The position numbers and the translations under genes are program-made. A DNA stretch of 64,000 bases from JBBQSN01 sp963825505. GTDB taxonomy: Bacteria; Actinomycetota; Actinomycetes; Actinomycetales; CAWJMD01. Below the pieces are notes generated by a model. The model saw nothing but the letters and a program-made list of their open reading frames with translations. It made no database searches and was not told where the DNA came from. Location of the stretch: contig CAWGTL010000018.1 in the NCBI GenBank assembly GCA_963825505.1, forward strand, positions 1-64,000, given 5' to 3'. Shown piece by piece: positions 29,075-37,082 of the stretch; the stretch's first letter is position 1; each line of letters opens with the position of its first letter.

Positions 29075-29250
29075 ACCTCAATGACCGCACCGGCAACGAG
29101 AGGCTTACGACGGCGGCGCGACGTCCGATCGATCTCCTGCTCGCTCCGACGGCGGTTCGCGGTCGAGGAGGAGATCGATCGGACGTCGCGCCGCCGTCGC
29201 CGTAAGCCTCTCGTTGCCGGTGCGGTCATCGAGGTGTGACCCATCTCGCG
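29060..29250. repeat. Long inverted repeat, about 83-base arms around a 20-base loop
   Basis: The left arm (29060-29143) and right arm (29164-29250) are reverse complements apart from two internal mismatches, one 3-base gap (extra GCG on the right) and one mismatch next to the loop. The arms include CCGGCAACGAGAGGCTTACG on the left and its complement on the right; the loop is 29144-29163. The RNA would form a hairpin of more than 75 pairs. It is far too long for an ordinary terminator and has no T run. It sits just upstream of the SOS box and DUF222 gene. A non-autonomous mobile element or a replication/recombination hairpin are possible readings. Confidence 0.85.
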
Positions 29251-29298
29251 ACGTGACGATCCGCAACAATCACGTGTACGAGTGGCTCAACGCTTGCC

Positions 29299-29316
29299 AT
29301 CGAACACATGTTCGAT
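29299..29316. promoter_or_regulatory. LexA (SOS) box upstream of the DUF222 HNH gene
   Basis: ATCGAACACATGTTCGAT matches the actinobacterial/Bacillus-type LexA consensus TCGAAC-N4-GTTCGA exactly, with one further palindromic base pair at each end. It ends 9 bases before the ATG at 29326, so LexA would cover the promoter. LexA control of 13E12/DUF222 repeat genes is established in mycobacteria, so damage-inducible expression is expected. Confidence 0.85.
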
Positions 29317-29325
29317 TAAACTGCC

Positions 29326-30627
29326 ATGATGACCGCGGCACTGGAGCTCGCTCGACCCAGAGATGGGCTCGTCGCAGCACCCGGTGCTGGCCGGTGCCGC
29401 GCAGGTGCACGCGCTGCTGGATGCGGTGCTCGGTTCTGCGGCGTCGGCGGTTCCGCTGGGTGCGGGGGAGCACGAGGTCGCGGTCACGGAGTGGTCGCGG
29501 GCGTTGAGCCGGGTCGAGGCGCTGCGGTTGCGGCTGATGGCTTCTCCCGCAGCGGTCGAGGCTGCTGCGGCGCAGGGGATGACCGGGGCTGATGCGTGGC
29601 TGGCGGCGCGCACGCGGGGTGACCGGGCGAGGGCGGCCGGGACGGTGCGCCTGGCGGGGGCGTTGGCGGGTGGGTTCGCGGCCACGGGTGCGGCGTTGGA
29701 GGCCGGGGTGGTCTCGCCCGAGCACGCGCAGGTGATCGTCCGCGCGGCCGAGCAGCTGCCGGACGGGCTGGGCGAGGCCGAGCGGGCCGAGGTCGAGCGG
29801 TCGCTGGTGGAGCAGGCCACCCGGCTCGACCCGGCCGGGTCTGCGCAAGGCCGCCCGACGGGCGCTGGCCGCGGTCGAGGACGACCAGGCGGTGGTCGAT
29901 GCGCACGAGGACGGCGTGCTGACCGCAGAGGAGGACGCGTCGCTCGAGACAGGTCGCGGCTGACGCTGCACGACAACGCCGACGGCACCGTCAGCGGCAC
30001 TTCACCGTGCCGAGCCTGGCCGGGTCGATCCTGCGCAAGGTGATCGACCAGCTGACCGCACCGCGACGAGGACGGGTCGGAGCGAGCTCGAGCGCAGGCC
30101 GGTCCGACCGGCAGGTTGCTCGACCGGGCCCAGCGGGCGGGGCAGGCGTTCACCGAGCTGCTCGAGCACCTGCCCACCGACCGGCTGCACGGCAAGGTCG
30201 CGGCCACGGTCGTGGTCACGATCGCGCAGGAGAAGCTGCTCGGGGCCCTCGGCGCGGCAGGTGTCGACACCGGCGACTGCGCTCAGCGCCGGTCACGCCA
30301 GGCGGCTGGCCTGCGGTGCGGGGCTGCTGCCGGCCGTCCTGGGTGGTGCCTCGCAGGTCCTGGACGCCGGCCGCACCCAGCGGCTGTTCACCGAGACCCA
30401 GCGGACCGTGCTGGCCACCCAGCACACCTCCTGCGCCGCCGACGGCTGCGACCGACCGTTCGCCTGGTGCGAGCTGCACCACAAGCGACCCTGGGCGCAC
30501 GGGCGGGCGCACCGACCTGGCCGACGCCGTCCCGCTGTGCTGGTTCCACCACCGACGCATCCACGACCGCGGGTACACCCACACCTACCGAGCCGACGGC
30601 GCCGTCACCTTCCGGCTCCGGCGGTGA
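29326..30627 (+). pseudogene. DUF222 (13E12 repeat family) HNH endonuclease, at least six frame changes
   Basis: The pieces, in order, come from different frames: MMTAALELARPR; then from 29363 HPVLAGAAQVHALLDAVLGS and EHAQVIVRAAEQLPDGLGEA (DUF222); then LRKAARRALAAVEDDQAVVD; LTLHDNADGTVSG; SLAGSILRKVIDQLTAP; ARRLACGAGLLPAVLGGASQ; and the HNH domain, CAADGCDRPFAWCELHHKRP in one frame and DAVPLCWFHHRRIHDRGYTH in the next. All zinc/HNH residues survive, but a single continuous protein cannot be made. The indel density (more than six in 1.3 kb) exceeds the rest of the window. It lies behind a LexA box and beside the long inverted repeat. It is either a decayed repeat-family gene or a poorly sequenced spot. 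Confidence 0.8.
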
Positions 30628-30653
30628 GCGACGGGTGAAACGCGCTGGAGAAC

Positions 30654-30851
30654 TTGTCCGAGCTGTTGGTCCGGGTCGAGCGCGGTGAGGAGGTCGTCAT
30701 CGCCAGGTCCGGCCGGCCGGTCGCACGGCTCACACCCGTCGTTGCCGTGCCTGATCGGCAGTTCGGGACGATGCGGATCGACGTCCCGGCGGACTTCGAC
30801 CACCCGCTGTCCGACGACGAGCTGCGGGCGTGGGAGGACGCGGGGGCGTGA
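30654..30851 (+). CDS. Phd/YefM-type antitoxin of the VapBC pair
   Basis: The readable protein begins around NALENLSELLVRVERGEEVV and continues IARSGRPVARLTP, the classic Phd/YefM DNA-binding core, then a C-terminal tail that wraps the toxin (DFDHPLSDDELRAWEDAGA). Only a weak TTG at 30654 is available as a start, because TGA sits in frame at 30636. Removing one A from GTGAAAC would create a GTG start with the sequence VNALENLSELL, so an indel at the 5' end is likely. The stop overlaps the toxin start as GTGA. It binds and neutralises the PIN toxin and autoregulates the operon. Confidence 0.8.
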   Translation: MSELLVRVERGEEVVIARSGRPVARLTPVVAVPDRQFGTMRIDVPADFDHPLSDDELRAWEDAGA

Positions 30852-31240
30852 GGTACCTGCTCGACACACACGTCCTGCTGTGGCTCCTGGGGTCTCCCGA
30901 TCGCGTGCCCGCCGTGGTGGTGTCGACCGTGGCTGCGCGCGAGCACGACCTCCTGGTGTCCGCGGTCTCGGCCATGGAGGTGGCCACCAAGACCAGGCTC
31001 GGCCGGTTGCCGCAAGGACGTCCTCTCGTCGACGCCTGGGACGCCAGGCTCCGCGAGATCGACGCCGAACAGCTGCCGCTCAACCCCGCGCACGCCGTGC
31101 TCGCCGGATCGATGAGCTGGGAGCACCGCGACCCGTTCGACCGGATGCTCGTGGCTCAGGCGACGATCGAGAACCTGGTCCTGGTCACCGTGGACGAGCA
31201 GCTCGCGTCGCTCCCCGGGCTACGCGTCCTCACGTGGTGA
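30848..31240 (+). CDS. PIN-domain toxin (VapC-type ribonuclease)
   Basis: 130 residues from the GTG at 30848. It shows the four acidic PIN positions: Asp in YLLDTHVLLWLLG, Glu in VSAMEVATKTRLG, Asp in HRDPFDRMLVAQA and Asp in LVTVDEQLASL. The toxin is a magnesium-dependent ribonuclease; the YLLDTHVLLW variety belongs to the group that pairs with Phd-type antitoxins. It is translationally coupled to the antitoxin by GTGA, and its 3' end overlaps the convergent jetD gene by 11 bases. The gene appears intact, while its antitoxin has an unclear start. Confidence 0.9.
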   Translation: MRYLLDTHVLLWLLGSPDRVPAVVVSTVAAREHDLLVSAVSAMEVATKTRLGRLPQGRPLVDAWDARLREIDAEQLPLNPAHAVLAGSMSWEHRDPFDRMLVAQATIENLVLVTVDEQLASLPGLRVLTW

Positions 31241-32459
31241 GCGACGCGAGCGCCGACTCCACGTGCGCCCAGCCGATCCGCTCCTGCTCCAGGCGCACGG
31301 CCGGTGCGAACACGTCCTCGACGAGGTCCTTGTACAGGTCGGCCTCGGCGGTGGTGAGGTGCTCGAGCCGCGCTTGGGTGGGGGAGGGCTCGAGACCCCA
31401 CCGGTCGCGGTGGAGCAGCAGCGTGTCGCGATCCATCAGCAACGACCGCACCTGCGGCAGCCACGCGCGCAGCCGGCTGAGGATGGCGAACCCGTGCGTG
31501 TCCAGGTCGCCCCAGTACCGAACGTCGCACCCCGCGAGCCAGGGCACGCGCCCGAGAGCGGCCACGGTGTACCCGCTGCCGAACACCACCAGCTCGCCGG
31601 CGCCGACGGGCACCGAGAGGTAGGTGACCTCGTTCTCGACGACGAGCACCCGGTCGGGGCGGGCCGCCAGGCCGGCCAGCTCGTCGACCCGGAGCCCCAG
31701 CTCGGTCAGGCCCGCGGGCGAGGGCAGGGCGCCTTCCCCGATCCGCAGCCGCACCAGCGGCTCCGGCATCGCGAAGCCGTACCGCAGAGCGAACTCCCGG
31801 CCGCGGGAGAAGCGCTGGTCCACACGCTCGGAGGCGAGCACGGCCTCCAAGAGGTCGGCGAGCAGGGCACGGTGCTGCTCGACGAACTTGGTGTCGACCG
31901 AGACGGCGTCGATCTGGCGCAGGTACGCGCCGCTCCCTGCGTTCTCTTGCAGCCACGTGAGCGCGAGGAGGAGCCTGGTCCACTCGCGTGACCAGGTCAC
32001 AGCCTGCACGGGGTGCTCGACCACCCAGCGGCGCAGGTCGGGCCGAACCTGTTCGGTCGTGGACAGGACACCGTCGAAGGCCGTGACCTCCGACGCCACC
32101 CTGAGCAGGCGCCAGGCTTCGTCGAAGCTGGAGACGACGGCACGCGCCGGCACCTCGTTGCGTCCGAGGATCTGCCCGCCGAGGGTGCGGGTGGTCAGTG
32201 AGTAGGCTTGACCACCAGCACGTCTCGTGCCGTGCACGAGCTCCTCCGTCCAACGCCGGACCCGCGCGAGGTCCTCGACCGCCTCACTCGCCGACGGACC
32301 GCGCAACGGGATCTCGATCGTGCTGAACTCTTCACCATCCGCGTAGGCCCGGAGCAGATCTCCGGTCTCCCAGTGCCGACGGACCGCGTTCTCGATCGTC
32401 AGCGGAGTCGACCACTGCGATCTGCTCACGGACCGACGCTCGCGCGGAGGGTCAGCCAC
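31230..32459 (-). CDS. jetD: Wadjet anti-plasmid system subunit JetD (DUF3322/DUF2220)
   Basis: 409 residues from a GTG at 32459, with another possible GTG at 32429. The N-terminal DUF3322 part reads STPLTIENAVRRHWETGDLL. The C-terminal DUF2220 Toprim-like part has the catalytic Glu in VVENEVTYLS near residue 274 and the DxD in YWGDLDTHGFAILSRLR near 316. JetD is the nuclease of the SMC-like Wadjet complex, which cleaves circular plasmids. A full operon needs jetA, jetB and jetC upstream. Here only a 50-residue stub precedes it, so the complex cannot assemble from this locus. The JetD frame itself looks complete, perhaps because its loss was recent. Confidence 0.88.
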   Translation of the reverse strand: MADPPRERRSVSRSQWSTPLTIENAVRRHWETGDLLRAYADGEEFSTIEIPLRGPSASEAVEDLARVRRWTEELVHGTRRAGGQAYSLTTRTLGGQILGRNEVPARAVVSSFDEAWRLLRVASEVTAFDGVLSTTEQVRPDLRRWVVEHPVQAVTWSREWTRLLLALTWLQENAGSGAYLRQIDAVSVDTKFVEQHRALLADLLEAVLASERVDQRFSRGREFALRYGFAMPEPLVRLRIGEGALPSPAGLTELGLRVDELAGLAARPDRVLVVENEVTYLSVPVGAGELVVFGSGYTVAALGRVPWLAGCDVRYWGDLDTHGFAILSRLRAWLPQVRSLLMDRDTLLLHRDRWGLEPSPTQARLEHLTTAEADLYKDLVEDVFAPAVRLEQERIGWAHVESALASLTT

Positions 32460-32507
32460 GGGACTTCGCCTGCTGCTCGGCGTGGGCCTCGATCGTCAGC
32501 GGAGTCG
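32391..32507. repeat. 20-base direct repeat at the jetA stub/jetD junction
   Basis: CTCGATCGTCAGCGGAGTCG occurs at 32391-32410 (inside jetD, coding TPLTIE) and again, without mismatch, at 32488-32507 (inside the jetA stub, also read as TPLTIE). The copies are 97 bases apart. A perfect 20-base match this close is unlikely by chance and marks a rearrangement point, probably linked to the deletion that removed most of jetA, jetB and jetC. Confidence 0.7.
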
Positions 32508-32604
32508 GTGTAGTGCTCGTGAGCACGAGCGGCGCGCTGGACGCCCGCAGCAGACACCGTGCCGCGTTGTGCCGACGCAGGTAGCTGACGTGTTCGAGGT
32601 CCAC
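32452..32604 (-). pseudogene. jetA: JetA (DUF3375) N-terminal stub left by operon deletion
   Basis: A 50-residue reverse frame from a GTG at 32604, preceded by GGAAGGAG. It begins VDLEHVSYLRRHNAARCLLR and ASSAPLVL, matching the start of DUF3375/JetA proteins as I remember them (helical, ...LLRA..APLVLSFL). After that it changes to TSTTPTPLTIEAHAEQQAKS and stops at 32452, overlapping the jetD start. JetA is normally about 480 residues and is followed by jetB and jetC. The tail could be the end of JetC or a copy of jetD sequence. The ribosome site is kept, so the stub may still drive coupled translation of jetD. Confidence 0.6.
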
Positions 32605-32631
32605 CACCACTCCTTCCGATCGAGACCGAGC

Positions 32632-32990
32632 CTACGAGAAATGTCCGACGAGTCCCGTCGCCGGCGCCACCTCGCGGACCGGCCCGGGCCGTCGGACTGG
32701 ATCCGACCGGCGTCGCGCAGGGAGGCGAGCACGAGGCGGATGGTCTGGTCGCTGACGCCCGGGACCGCCGTCCGGACGTCGTCCAGGGTGAAGGTCGTCG
32801 GCGCCGATCCCTCGACCCACGCGGAGACGCGTTGCTGCTTGGTGGACCTGTCCTGACGGCCCGGTCGGCGACGAGCTGCTCGACGGACACCCGGCGACCC
32901 ACCTCGAAGCCGGCGCGCGGTCGACGACCAGGTCGTCCGACGACGTGAGCCGACCTCCGGGCGCCGAGGTGTACGACCACAGCAGCCGCG
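32632..32990 (-). pseudogene. Unrecognised gene remnant with a C-terminal winged-helix-like segment
   Basis: Joined across three frames, the reverse strand reads RLTSSDDLVVDRAPA, then FEVGRRVSVEQLVADRA, then DRSTKQQRVSAWVEGSAPTT and VSDQTIRLVLASLRDAGRIQ ending in RSARWRR. The last part looks like a winged helix of the kind at the C-terminus of some Fic proteins and small regulators. No start is evident, and the 5' side runs into the promoter of the SRPBCC gene at 33016. It is probably debris upstream of the former Wadjet operon. Identity is uncertain. Confidence 0.3.
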
Positions 32991-33015
32991 CGCCCTGTGG
33001 TCTTACCCTGACGGC

Positions 33016-33480
33016 ATGGCCACGTACACCGTCACCCGCTCCGCGACGATCCAGGCGCCGCCCGAGGAGGTCTGGACGCACGTCGTCGACTTCCGCGAGT
33101 GGCAGGCGTGGTCGCCCTGGGAGGGGATGGACCCGAACCAGGAGCGCACCTACACCGGGCCGGCGTCAGGCGTCGGTTCGCACTACGCGTGGTCGGGCAA
33201 CCGCAAGGTCGGCCAGGGCAGCATGGAGATCACCGAGGCCGACGCGCCTCGCCGGCTCCAGGTCGCCCTGGAGTTCATCAAGCCGTTCCGGTCCAGCAAC
33301 ACCACCACCCTCGAGCTGCAGCCCGAGGGCGACGGCACCCACGTCACCTGGACGATGGTCGGCCCGCTGTCGCTGATGACGAAGGTGATGAGCGTCTTCA
33401 AGAGCATGGACAGCTTCGTCGGGTCCGACTTCGAGCGGGGTCTGGCCGGTTTGAAGCGGGTCAGCGAGAAGAGCGCCTGA
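33016..33480 (+). CDS. SRPBCC family protein (Polyketide_cyc2-like)
   Basis: 154 residues, a START-like fold: VTRSATIQAPPEEVWTHVVD, then FREWQAWSPWEGMDP, QVALEFIKPFRSSNTTTLEL, and the long C-terminal helix SFVGSDFERGLAGLKRVSEK. The pattern matches the K(+)-transporting/polyketide cyclase-like SRPBCC proteins common in actinobacteria. No ligand can be assigned. It precedes the DUF3024 gene by 6 bases and they are probably co-transcribed. Confidence 0.88.
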   Translation: MATYTVTRSATIQAPPEEVWTHVVDFREWQAWSPWEGMDPNQERTYTGPASGVGSHYAWSGNRKVGQGSMEITEADAPRRLQVALEFIKPFRSSNTTTLELQPEGDGTHVTWTMVGPLSLMTKVMSVFKSMDSFVGSDFERGLAGLKRVSEKSA

Positions 33481-33486
33481 CCTCAC

Positions 33487-33819
33487 GTGGCCATCCCCGA
33501 GCTCGACCTGCAACGGATCCACCGTTGGTGCCGCGGGCGTGTGCCCGTCGAGCTCCACGACGAGCTGCGGGTCGAGGCGGACGTCGCAGCCCGCCACGTC
33601 ACCGTGGTCGAGGTGCGACCCCCGTGGGACGGTCAGGGCGACTGGACCCGCTTCCCAGTGGCCCGTCTGCGCTACACCGCGGCGACCCGTATCTGGACGC
33701 TCTACTGGCGCGACAGGAACCTGCGCTTCCACGAGTACCGCGACTGCCGGCCGACGACCTCGGTCCAGAAGCTCCTCGACCACGTCGGCGAGAGCGGTGA
33801 CCCGATCTTCTGGGGCTGA
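33487..33819 (+). CDS. DUF3024 family protein
   Basis: 110 residues from a GTG at 33487. It matches the small DUF3024 family by LDLQRIHRWCRGRVP at the start, VVEVRPPWDGQGDWTRFPVA with its PPW motif, and the aromatic stretch WTLYWRDRNLRFHEY, followed by LLDHVGESGDPIFWG at the end. The function of this family is not established. It sits between the SRPBCC gene and the MFS exporter on the same strand. Confidence 0.85.
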   Translation: MAIPELDLQRIHRWCRGRVPVELHDELRVEADVAARHVTVVEVRPPWDGQGDWTRFPVARLRYTAATRIWTLYWRDRNLRFHEYRDCRPTTSVQKLLDHVGESGDPIFWG

Positions 33820-33876
33820 CTGGCCGTGGACGGCCTTCGTCCTGCAGGTGAGCGGACAGTCGGAGAGGATCGGAGC

Positions 33877-35334
33877 GTGACCTCCGGCGCGCGTGGTGAG
33901 ACCGAGTCGCCCACCGCCCCGGACGCAGCCCAGGAGCCGGACCCGAGACGGTGGAAGGCGCTCGCGGTCTGCCTGGTCGCCGGGTTCATGGCGCTGCTCG
34001 ACGTCAGCATCGTCAACGTCGCGCTGCCGTCGATGCGCGAGGGCATCGGCGCCTCTGAGAGTGACCTGCAGTGGGTCGTCTCCGGCTACGCCCTGACCTT
34101 CGGTCTGGTGCTGGTCTCGGCCGGGCGCCTCGGCGACACCACCGGCCGCCGGCGGATGTTCGTGATCGGCGTCGGCGTCTTCACCTTCTCGAGCATCCTC
34201 GCCGGCCTTGCTCCTTCGGCCGAGGTGCTGGTGGCCGCGCGCCTGCTGCAGGGTGTCGGCGGCGGTCTGCTCAACCCGCAGGTGTCCGCCCTGATCCAGC
34301 AGATGTTCCGCGGCGCCGAGCGAGGCCGCGCCTTCGGGATGTTCGGTACCACCGTCGGCATCTCCACGGCGATCGGACCGATCCTCGGCGGGACGATCAT
34401 CGCTGCCCTCGGCGTCGAGATGGGTTGGCGCTGGATCTTCTTCGTCAACATCCCGGTCGGCATCGGCGCGATCCTGCTCGCGCTGCGCTGGATCCCCGGC
34501 CGCACCGAGGAGGACCGCAGCCGACGGCGGGAGAAGCTCGACCCGGTCGGCGTCGTGCTCCTCGGCGCGGGCGTGCTCTGCCTGCTGCTGCCCCTGGTCG
34601 AAGGGCGCCAAGGCGGTTCGAGACCGTGGTGGCTCGCGCTGCTCGGGGCCGCGTTCCTGGTGGCGTTCGTGCTCTGGGAGCGTCGGGTCTCGGCCCACGA
34701 CGGCGACCCGCTCGTCGACCTGCGGCTGTTCGGACTGCGCGGCTACACCCCGGGCGCGATCGTCGGGACGGTCTACTTCGCCGGGTTCACCGCCGTGTTC
34801 TTCGTTCTCACGATCTTCTTCCAGGAGGGTCTCGGCTACTCGGCGCTGCTCGCCGGCGCCGCGACCACCCCGTTCGCCGCCGGCGCCGCCATCACGGCGA
34901 CCATCGGCGGTCGGCTGGTCAGCCGGTACGGGCGCGCCGTCGTCACCGCCGGCATCGCCGTCGTGGTGGTCGGACTCGTCGCTGTCGACGTCGTGCTCTC
35001 GACCGTCGACGGTCGAGCGGTGGGATGGGCGCTCGCGCTGCCGCTGCTGGTCGCGGGTCTCGGGTCGGGCTTCGTGATCGCCCCGAACATCACCCTGACG
35101 CTCGACGACGTCCCGGTGGAGCGTGCCGGCACCGCCGGGGGAGTGCTGCAGACCGGCCAGCGGATGGGCACGGCCGCAGGCATCGCCCTGATCGGCGCGA
35201 TCTTCTTCGCCGTGGCTGCGGACGGCGACCTCCAGCACGCGGCAGCCGTGGCCCTGCGGGTCACCCTCGGGACGGTGCTGCTGTCGCTGGTGGCCAGCGT
35301 GGTCGACCTCGTCCGGCGTCGCCGCGGCGCCTGA
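33877..35334 (+). CDS. MFS drug exporter, DHA2 family (EmrB/QacA type, 14 TM)
   Basis: 485 residues from the GTG at 33877, with GGAGAGG upstream. The hydrophobicity pattern fits 14 membrane segments, beginning ALAVCLVAGFMALLDVSIVN with the D-x-x-x-V-N-V-A-L-P motif D1 of 14-TM exporters. Motif A is GRLGDTTGRRRMFVIGVGVF and motif C is GTTVGISTAIGPILGGTII. It acts as a proton-driven exporter of drugs or metabolites in the membrane. No regulator gene is adjacent. The 3' end is followed by a strong hairpin. Confidence 0.92.
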   Translation: MTSGARGETESPTAPDAAQEPDPRRWKALAVCLVAGFMALLDVSIVNVALPSMREGIGASESDLQWVVSGYALTFGLVLVSAGRLGDTTGRRRMFVIGVGVFTFSSILAGLAPSAEVLVAARLLQGVGGGLLNPQVSALIQQMFRGAERGRAFGMFGTTVGISTAIGPILGGTIIAALGVEMGWRWIFFVNIPVGIGAILLALRWIPGRTEEDRSRRREKLDPVGVVLLGAGVLCLLLPLVEGRQGGSRPWWLALLGAAFLVAFVLWERRVSAHDGDPLVDLRLFGLRGYTPGAIVGTVYFAGFTAVFFVLTIFFQEGLGYSALLAGAATTPFAAGAAITATIGGRLVSRYGRAVVTAGIAVVVVGLVAVDVVLSTVDGRAVGWALALPLLVAGLGSGFVIAPNITLTLDDVPVERAGTAGGVLQTGQRMGTAAGIALIGAIFFAVAADGDLQHAAAVALRVTLGTVLLSLVASVVDLVRRRRGA

Positions 35335-35377
35335 ACCGCCGCTGCCCCGCGCCGCCCGCCCCGCTCGACGCGTCTCT

Positions 35378-35426
35378 GCTCACCCTGCCCACACGCCGGA
35401 CGCTTCACCGTGTGGGCTGGGTGAGC
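35378..35426. terminator. Bidirectional hairpin terminator between convergent genes
   Basis: Arms GCTCACCCTGCCCACAC (35378-35394) and GTGTGGGCTGGGTGAGC (35410-35426) pair over 17 positions with one mismatch, around a 15-base loop. It lies in the 137-base space between the MFS gene stop and the decarboxylase stop, which face each other. There is no long T run on either side, as is usual for GC-rich actinobacterial terminators. Confidence 0.75.
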
Positions 35427-35471
35427 CCAGGTGGGGGTGGGATGAGCAAAGGCGGCCTAGGCGGCGGCGCG

Positions 35472-36846
35472 CTACACGGCGACGGTTGCCGCCACCCGGC
35501 GCAGGGCGTCCAGGCTGCGCCGCACGTCGTCGTCGGTCGTCGACCAGTTGCAGACCGAGATCCGCAGCACCGCTCGGCCGCGCCAGGTGGAGCCGGTCAT
35601 CCAGGCGGTGCCGTCGGCGAGCATGCCGGCCACGACGGCGCGGGTCCGCTCGTCGCTGCCGAACGACACGCACACCTGCGAGAAGACGACGTCGTTGAGC
35701 ACCTCGGCGCCGGGGATCGCGCGCACGCCGTCGGCGAAAGCCGTTGCATGCCGGGCGAACCCGTCGACCAGGGCGGCCACGCCGGACCGGCCGAGCGCCC
35801 GCAGCACGGCCCACACCGGGATCGCCCGACCGCGCCGCGACAGCTCGGGCACCTTCTCGAACGGGTCGCCCGCGGCGTCCTGGATCAGGTAGACGCCGTG
35901 CATCCCCATCGCCGCGCGCATCGCCACGCGGTCGCGCACGATCGCGAGCCCGCAGTCGTACGGGACGTTGAGCGTCTTGTGCGCGTCGCTCGCCCACGAG
36001 TCGGCGGCCTCGTACCCGGCCACCAGGGGCCGCAGGCCAGGCGACGCCCCGGCGAACAGGCCGAACGCGCCGTCGACGTGCACCCACGCCCCGTGCCGGT
36101 GCGCCACCTCGATCGCCTCGGCGAACGGGTCGAACGCGCCGGAGTGGACGTTGCCCGCCTGGAGCACGACGACCGTCGGCCGATCGTCGCCGTCGGACAG
36201 CGCGGTCTCGAGCGCGGCGACCTCCAGCCGTCCCTCGCCGTCGGCAGCGACCACCTCGGGTTCGCCGAGACCCAGGTACCGCAGCGCCGAGGTCGACGGT
36301 GTCGTGCCGCTCGGCGCCGACGACGACCCGCACGCCCGGCGAACCGGCGAGGCCGTGGGCGGCGAGGTCCCACCCGGCCCGGCGCAGCACCTCGTCGCGC
36401 GCGGCGGTCAGGCAGGTGAAGTTCGCCATCGTCCCGCCGGTGACGAACCCGACGGCGCTCTCGGCGGGCAGACCGAGCAGGTCGAGCAGCCAGGCCGACG
36501 CGACGTCCTCCACGGCGGTGTGCGCGGGCGTCACCGTCCGCAGGCCGGAGTTCTGGTCCCATGCGCTCACCAGCCAGTCGGCCGCCAGCGCCGCCGGGTG
36601 CGAGCCGCCGATGACGAAGCCGAAGAACCGTCCGGACGGCATGGCCGTCAGTCCCGGCTCGGCCGCCCGGGCCAGCAGCGCGACCACCTCGGGCGCCGGT
36701 GTGGGCCCCTCGGGCAGCTCGGTCCCCAGCGCGGCCACCACCTGGTCGGCCGACGCCCGCGGGGGGACCGGCCGCGTGGGCAGCGACGCCAGCCACGCGG
36801 TGGCCTGCTGGTGTGCGACCGCCAGGGCCGGCGTCATGTCGTCCAT
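35472..36846 (-). pseudogene. PLP-dependent group II decarboxylase, one frame change
   Basis: About 458 residues when joined. The first frame (ATG at 36846) gives AWDQNSGLRTVTPAHTAVED, LLGLPAESAVGFVTGGTMAN and GVRVVVGAERHDTVDL. From about 36285 a second frame reads RYLGLGEPEVVAADGEGRLE, then HGAWVHVDGAFGLFAG and the PLP-lysine site DSWASDAHKTLNVPYDCGL. One surplus G in CTCGGCGCTG accounts for the switch. It belongs to the aromatic-L-amino-acid/glutamate decarboxylase group, and the substrate cannot be told from sequence. It is transcribed alone towards the hairpin at 35378. Confidence 0.85.
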
Positions 36847-36899
36847 GGCCGGATCCTCCTCCCCTCGACGAGGATCCGACCAGGGACGGGCCGGTGCGA

Positions 36900-37073
36900 G
36901 CGGCGCGGTGCCCGTCTTCTCGGCCAGCGCCTGGGGCTGCAGCGGCTGCTCGGCCAGCGCGCGGTAGAGAACGAGCCGGTCTCCCACCACCACGCCGCCC
37001 GCCGCCACCGTCGCCCCCAGGTCACCGACGAACGGTGCAGGACGTCCGTCCGCCTGTCCTGGTCAGCTGCCAT
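36900..37073 (-). pseudogene. N-terminal fragment of a SAM-dependent methyltransferase
   Basis: Reverse strand, starting MAADQDRRT at the ATG at 37073, then in another frame FVGDLGATVAAGGVVVGDRL and VLYRALAEQPLQPQALAEKT plus GTAP. This is the winged-helix N-terminus of a class I methyltransferase family common in actinobacteria (as I recall, Rv2258c-like). It stops abruptly at about 36900 and is joined to the region just upstream of the decarboxylase. The catalytic Rossmann part is absent, so this is a remnant. Confidence 0.5.
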
Positions 37074-37082
37074 CGTCTCTCT

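Noticed and set aside
29060..29250. Long inverted repeat considered as a rho-independent terminator
   Set aside because: Arms of more than 80 bases and no T tract; not the size or form of a terminator.
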